Positions 60,682 through 64,000 of a stretch of 64,000 bases of DNA are shown here, one piece after another (the stretch's first letter is position 1; each line of letters begins with the position of its first letter). The DNA is from Enoplolaimus lenunculus (taxonomy: Eukaryota > Nematoda > Enoplea > Enoplida > Thoracostomopsidae). Under the pieces are notes generated by a model. That model saw only the letters and a program-made list of their open reading frames with translations, was not told the origin of the DNA and did not search any database. The stretch is taken from the NCBI GenBank assembly GCA_030248215.1, contig JASANG010003667.1:186001-250000 (forward strand), written 5' to 3'. A program made the translations under genes and the position numbers.

Positions 60682-60894
60682 GGCCAATGTAAAGAACAGG
60701 GGCGGAACAGTATTATAAGCATATTCCTAAGCCTAACCCTAAGCGTAAGCCTAAGCCTAAGCGTAACAATGACTTTATTCCTTAGTCTAAGCCTAAGCAT
60801 AAGCCTAAGACAAGCAAAAAATCAGTCTAAAGCTTACGCCTACTCTATTCTAGTCCCACAGAAACACTTTTCGCTCCTGATTTTTACATGGGCC
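60682..60894. mobile_element. family A element with TTAGGC array
   Basis: GGCCAATGTAAAGAACAGGG at the left, CGCTCCTGATTTTTACATGG..GCC at the right. The flanks TTTTTAGC and TTTTAGC repeat the target (one T differs). CCTAAG/CGTAAG array inside. Confidence 0.85.
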
Positions 60895-61384
60895 TTTTAG
60901 CTCAGGTGATCTACAATTAAGTTATATGGCCCGAATTAAATAGCCAATTAATTAATGCTGGATTTCGGATTGTTTAGACACCAGAATAAACTATTTATAA
61001 ATGTGTTTAAATGCGTATAAAATATTTGACATGGAATATTATACGTGATTTATTTAGTGACAATTTTAAACTTCAAAATTTAGCTTAGCTCCAACATGAA
61101 GGTTCCTGCGAAGTAGACACAAACAGCAAGTCAATGAATTTTGGCAGCTCGCATTCATGGACTGGGACTACCACCTGTAAAAAGATAGAATATATTTGCG
61201 CGGTACATGCAGCAACTACTTTCAAACATTGCGTGCACATTGACCAGAATATAAACGTCGTGTTGCAATCTAACCTGTGCTGTAATTTTAGCAATTAAAG
61301 GCTCAATTCCCAACGGTACCTTTAAGTTTCGCCAACTTCCGAAGTGGGTTATCCTGACAATACAGTTCCAGCATTTAGCATATC

Positions 61385-61480
61385 TCACTTTAATCTATAG
61401 CTCATATTTGTTTGATTTCACTTTAATCTATAGGTCATATTTGTTTGATTTCACTTTAATCTATAGGTCATATTTGTTTG
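61385..61480 (+). repeat. 33-bp tandem repeat, 3 units
   Basis: Units begin (CACTTTAATCTATAG) at 61386, 61419 and 61452 and are nearly identical, so the array is young. Confidence 0.95.
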
Positions 61481-62430
61481 AAAATTCCAAGCTGTTGCAC
61501 GACGGTAACTGGTACAAATTGTACGCCAGTCTAACAGCACATGCTTTAGAGTAAATTTAATAAATGCTAACATGTTTCAAAAATTACAGCTATAAGCTTG
61601 TGTGAAATTTAATGTTTCAATTAAAGATGTTTCAATGAATGTTGGAGATATTGTTCTAATATATAGAACTACAACTTTATCTTGTTTCAAAATGCATTGA
61701 GTAATGCAGAATGCACATGCAAATAAAAAAAAAGATAACAACCTTCTAAACATGATCTCGCTGAGGCGGGGTCAAGAAAAATAATAACAATAATGTTGTG
61801 ACGATATAGTTAAACCAATTCCAGAAAAGTTATTTACATGATTTTGTGACATGTCAGAGCAACAATGGATATACCTTTAGCATCATTGGTGGATCCAAGG
61901 AAACCACCGAGGTCCAAGCTTCCCACAATGAATCGCATTGTAAATTTCTGTGAGTTGGTTTTTAACTCAGAATGAATTGAGACACTCAGTCTGAGTGAAG
62001 ACTATGAGAACTTACAATTTTGACATGATTCAATTTATTCTGAGTTAATTAATCAACTCACCCAGTGTCAACTCAACTCAGAGAGGTGAATCAACTCGAA
62101 CTCAAGGTGAATTAATGTTTACTGATACTGGTTCAAAAATAACCAACTCGTTAGCTGAACTGATTTCGGAATTTATAGTGCGTGATCAATCGTTTGTACC
62201 ATGATTTTAAACTTTGATTTCTGTTTCTAGACCCGTCCCCGCTTGACACTATATCAGCTGTTGTCGGAAGTTTATATATTTTTCAAGTCATACTGTTCAA
62301 ATATTATATAATATGTCCCTAGGGTTGCGCGAAATTTTCATGTTCAAACACTTTTTCCTATTACCGTTTGTGGCAAATCTATTTCTCTGTTTAGCAAACT
62401 GTATGACACTGCAAAAATGACACTTGCGTT
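61481..62430. other. no gene seen
   Basis: AT-rich; 61950-62110 is rich in AACTCA/TGAGTT words that can fold back on each other, possibly a worn foldback element. Confidence 0.4.
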
Positions 62431-62724
62431 ATGACCATCAGGTCTCAAAAGTTCGCCATCAATCGTTTCAGATCACATTTCTACCCCTGGTCGGATGCAC
62501 TGGTGTTGAAAGCAGCCGCGATATTGCGTCCTGTACTCGACAGGTGCAAATCTGCCGTGTACAGGTCGCAGTTTTTTGACCTGTTTAATTACAATCGTGT
62601 CAAAATTGTGACAGAGTGTGCGCAAGATATTACGGAATATGCTTTATTGCTCGATGATAAACACAACGTTTTAGTACAGCAACTTAAAAACGCTGAATCG
62701 CAACTCAATGAGTGCAACAACTAA
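62431..62724 (+). CDS. unrecognised 97-codon open frame, coding-like
   Basis: ATG to TAA without an intron. Codon use looks coding (many C/G third positions in an AT-rich area). The product is mostly helical, with no signal or membrane segment; the last 25 residues (LLLDDKHNVLVQQLKNAESQ..) could form a coiled coil. A second open stretch follows at 62778-63017 in another frame, so this may be one exon of a larger gene or a retrocopy. I do not recognise the family. Confidence 0.35.
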   Translation: MTIRSQKFAINRFRSHFYPWSDALVLKAAAILRPVLDRCKSAVYRSQFFDLFNYNRVKIVTECAQDITEYALLLDDKHNVLVQQLKNAESQLNECNN

Positions 62725-64000
62725 AACTGCGATGTTACAAATCTTGAATTTCAGATTTTATTTTAGCACAAAAACCTTTGATGTTACGCTTTCAAGCGCT
62801 CTTCGACGTCGCTTTACTAGAGAAAAACCAGATGAAAAATAAACAGATTCTTAACCTAAGCTCAATGCAGGACCATAGGAGCTATCCCCATACCACCCAT
62901 TTGGGGGACCCACCCCAAAGAGGCGCTCACCCTAACCAGATGAAACAAAAACCGCTAAAGTTTTGCAGAATGTTCTCTGCAGGAAAACAGAGCTGGAATG
63001 AGGTAACTTGCGTATAGAATATCCTAATTAGCCGCTTCGACACCATACACAAATTGGACAGCTAAACGTGTCATTTAAGTTGTTATTAAAAGTTTGATTT
63101 TTGTAATTTTTAGAAAAGTATTACAAATATGTAATTACCATAGCTAGTCGATATTATTGTGTGATGCTAATGACACCGTGCAATAGAAGACTACGTCTCC
63201 CATGTTTTTCCCCCCTGACAGTAATATTTTGTAATAACCTCCCATGCATTATAGCTTAAAACAGGCTGCTTTTTGGTGGATTGCAATTTAGCAAGTGTAT
63301 GCTTTAGACTTATACTTTGTTTAGGCTTAGGCGTACGCTTAAAAGTAGTCTTAGCATAAACCCTCACCGTATCCCATGTAAAAGAAAGAAACTAGGTAAA
63401 AGTGTCCCTAGAAGGGACAGATTGTGATATGTTTCGCTTGAAGCATGTAAAATAATTTAAACAAGGGTTAGTTAGACCATAGATCAGTAGGTAATGCTTG
63501 TCATATTAGCTCCATAACTTCTATGAAAATAGTTGTCATCTATATCTTATGACGGCTGTCTTTTAGTGTTAACACGATTGCGGTCAGTGAAACAAGAAAC
63601 ATATGGGCCCAACGAACTTTCATTTGTTAAGCTATAAATCGACACTGGGTTTTCAAGGCGTTCTAAAGTACAACTCTCAACATGCCTTTCGTATAACAAT
63701 CAGTTGCTTTTTAAAGTTATCTCAATTGAGCGCCACCAGAACATGTTCTTTGAAATATTTAGCAGCGTTTGAATAGTATTTTCTAGATGAATAGCTTAAA
63801 TATGTCACGGCACAAAACACAATTTTAAAAAGTTTCTCGACTTCACATCATCAAATTGTCATGGTAAAGATAGGTAAAATACTTGAGCACGTATGCGTGA
63901 CATTTTTTGTTCCATAATCAATAGACGCAATTTATAATCTTGCAATATTGAAATATTTACTAATTAAGTTTTAGAAACATAAATATTTTAAAACTCAGAA
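62725..64000. other. no confirmed gene
   Basis: The frame at 62778-63017 follows the unrecognised ORF but is not joined to it by a convincing intron. A family A remnant (TTAGGCTTAGGCGTACGC) lies at 63300-63380. The rest is AT-rich. Confidence 0.4.

Noticed and set aside
61082-61390. Two small minus-strand exons (about 61388-61276 and 61180-61082)
   Set aside because: A GT donor and TTTTTACAG acceptor are present, but the peptide is unrecognised, the upstream end lies at a tandem repeat and no start codon is convincing.

Overview
This is a eukaryotic, AT-rich, intron-rich piece of an invertebrate genome, most probably a nematode. The evidence is the TTTCAG/TTTTAG splice acceptors, a Cys-loop channel whose M2 segment reads like the nematode acetylcholine-gated chloride (ACC/LGC-46) group, and many short TTAGGC arrays (the nematode telomere hexamer) inside dispersed elements. 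The long introns and heavy repeat load are unlike the compact Caenorhabditis genomes. The nematode assignment is an inference.

Three multi-exon genes can be rebuilt exon by exon with consistent splice phases and uninterrupted frames. (1) 5924-10336, minus: BBS5, a core BBSome subunit of cilia, 6 exons, 357 aa. (2) 18552-30795, plus: a single-pass membrane protein of 807 aa in 16 exons, with a signal peptide, a cysteine cluster spaced like the N-terminus of ROS1/Sevenless, about four fibronectin type III domains, a transmembrane helix and a short tail without a kinase. (3) 36244-42712, minus: an anion-selective Cys-loop ligand-gated channel of the ACC/LGC-46 type, 5 exons, 544 aa. A fourth open frame at 62431-62724 has coding-like composition but is not recognised. 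The genes do not form an operon: they lie on alternating strands and are kilobases apart. BBS5 and the channel could both act in ciliated or neuronal cells, but the sequence does not show a link.

Much of the rest is small non-autonomous DNA elements, often nested. Family A has GGCCCATGT.. ends and 8-bp target duplications, and carries internal tandem arrays that differ between copies: TTAGGC, a 9-bp minisatellite, and a 70-bp minisatellite. Family B is Tc1/mariner-like, with TA duplications and CTGTAGTGACCCGAATAAGA ends; six copies are seen. Family C has CGTCCGACAAC-type ends. Family D has GC-rich GTAGCCA..TGGCTAC ends. There are single hAT-like elements with 8-bp duplications (34554-34928, 45770-46492), foldback elements (16123-16331, 47852-48339), two loci packed with CATATG-centred palindromes, and a tRNA-related SINE. 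Several elements end within about 50 bp of a splice acceptor.

Region by region: 1-5720 repeats and unassigned DNA; 5720-10405 BBS5 with a candidate X-box; 10406-18551 spacer with the 14581-15067 minisatellite element and the 16123 foldback; 18552-30795 the FN3 gene, whose introns hold five or more elements; 30796-36243 a dense pile of elements and a SINE; 36244-42712 the channel gene; 42713-64000 mostly repeats and featureless AT-rich DNA. No rRNA gene, intact tRNA gene, CRISPR array, or retrovirus-like or Polinton-like element was seen.
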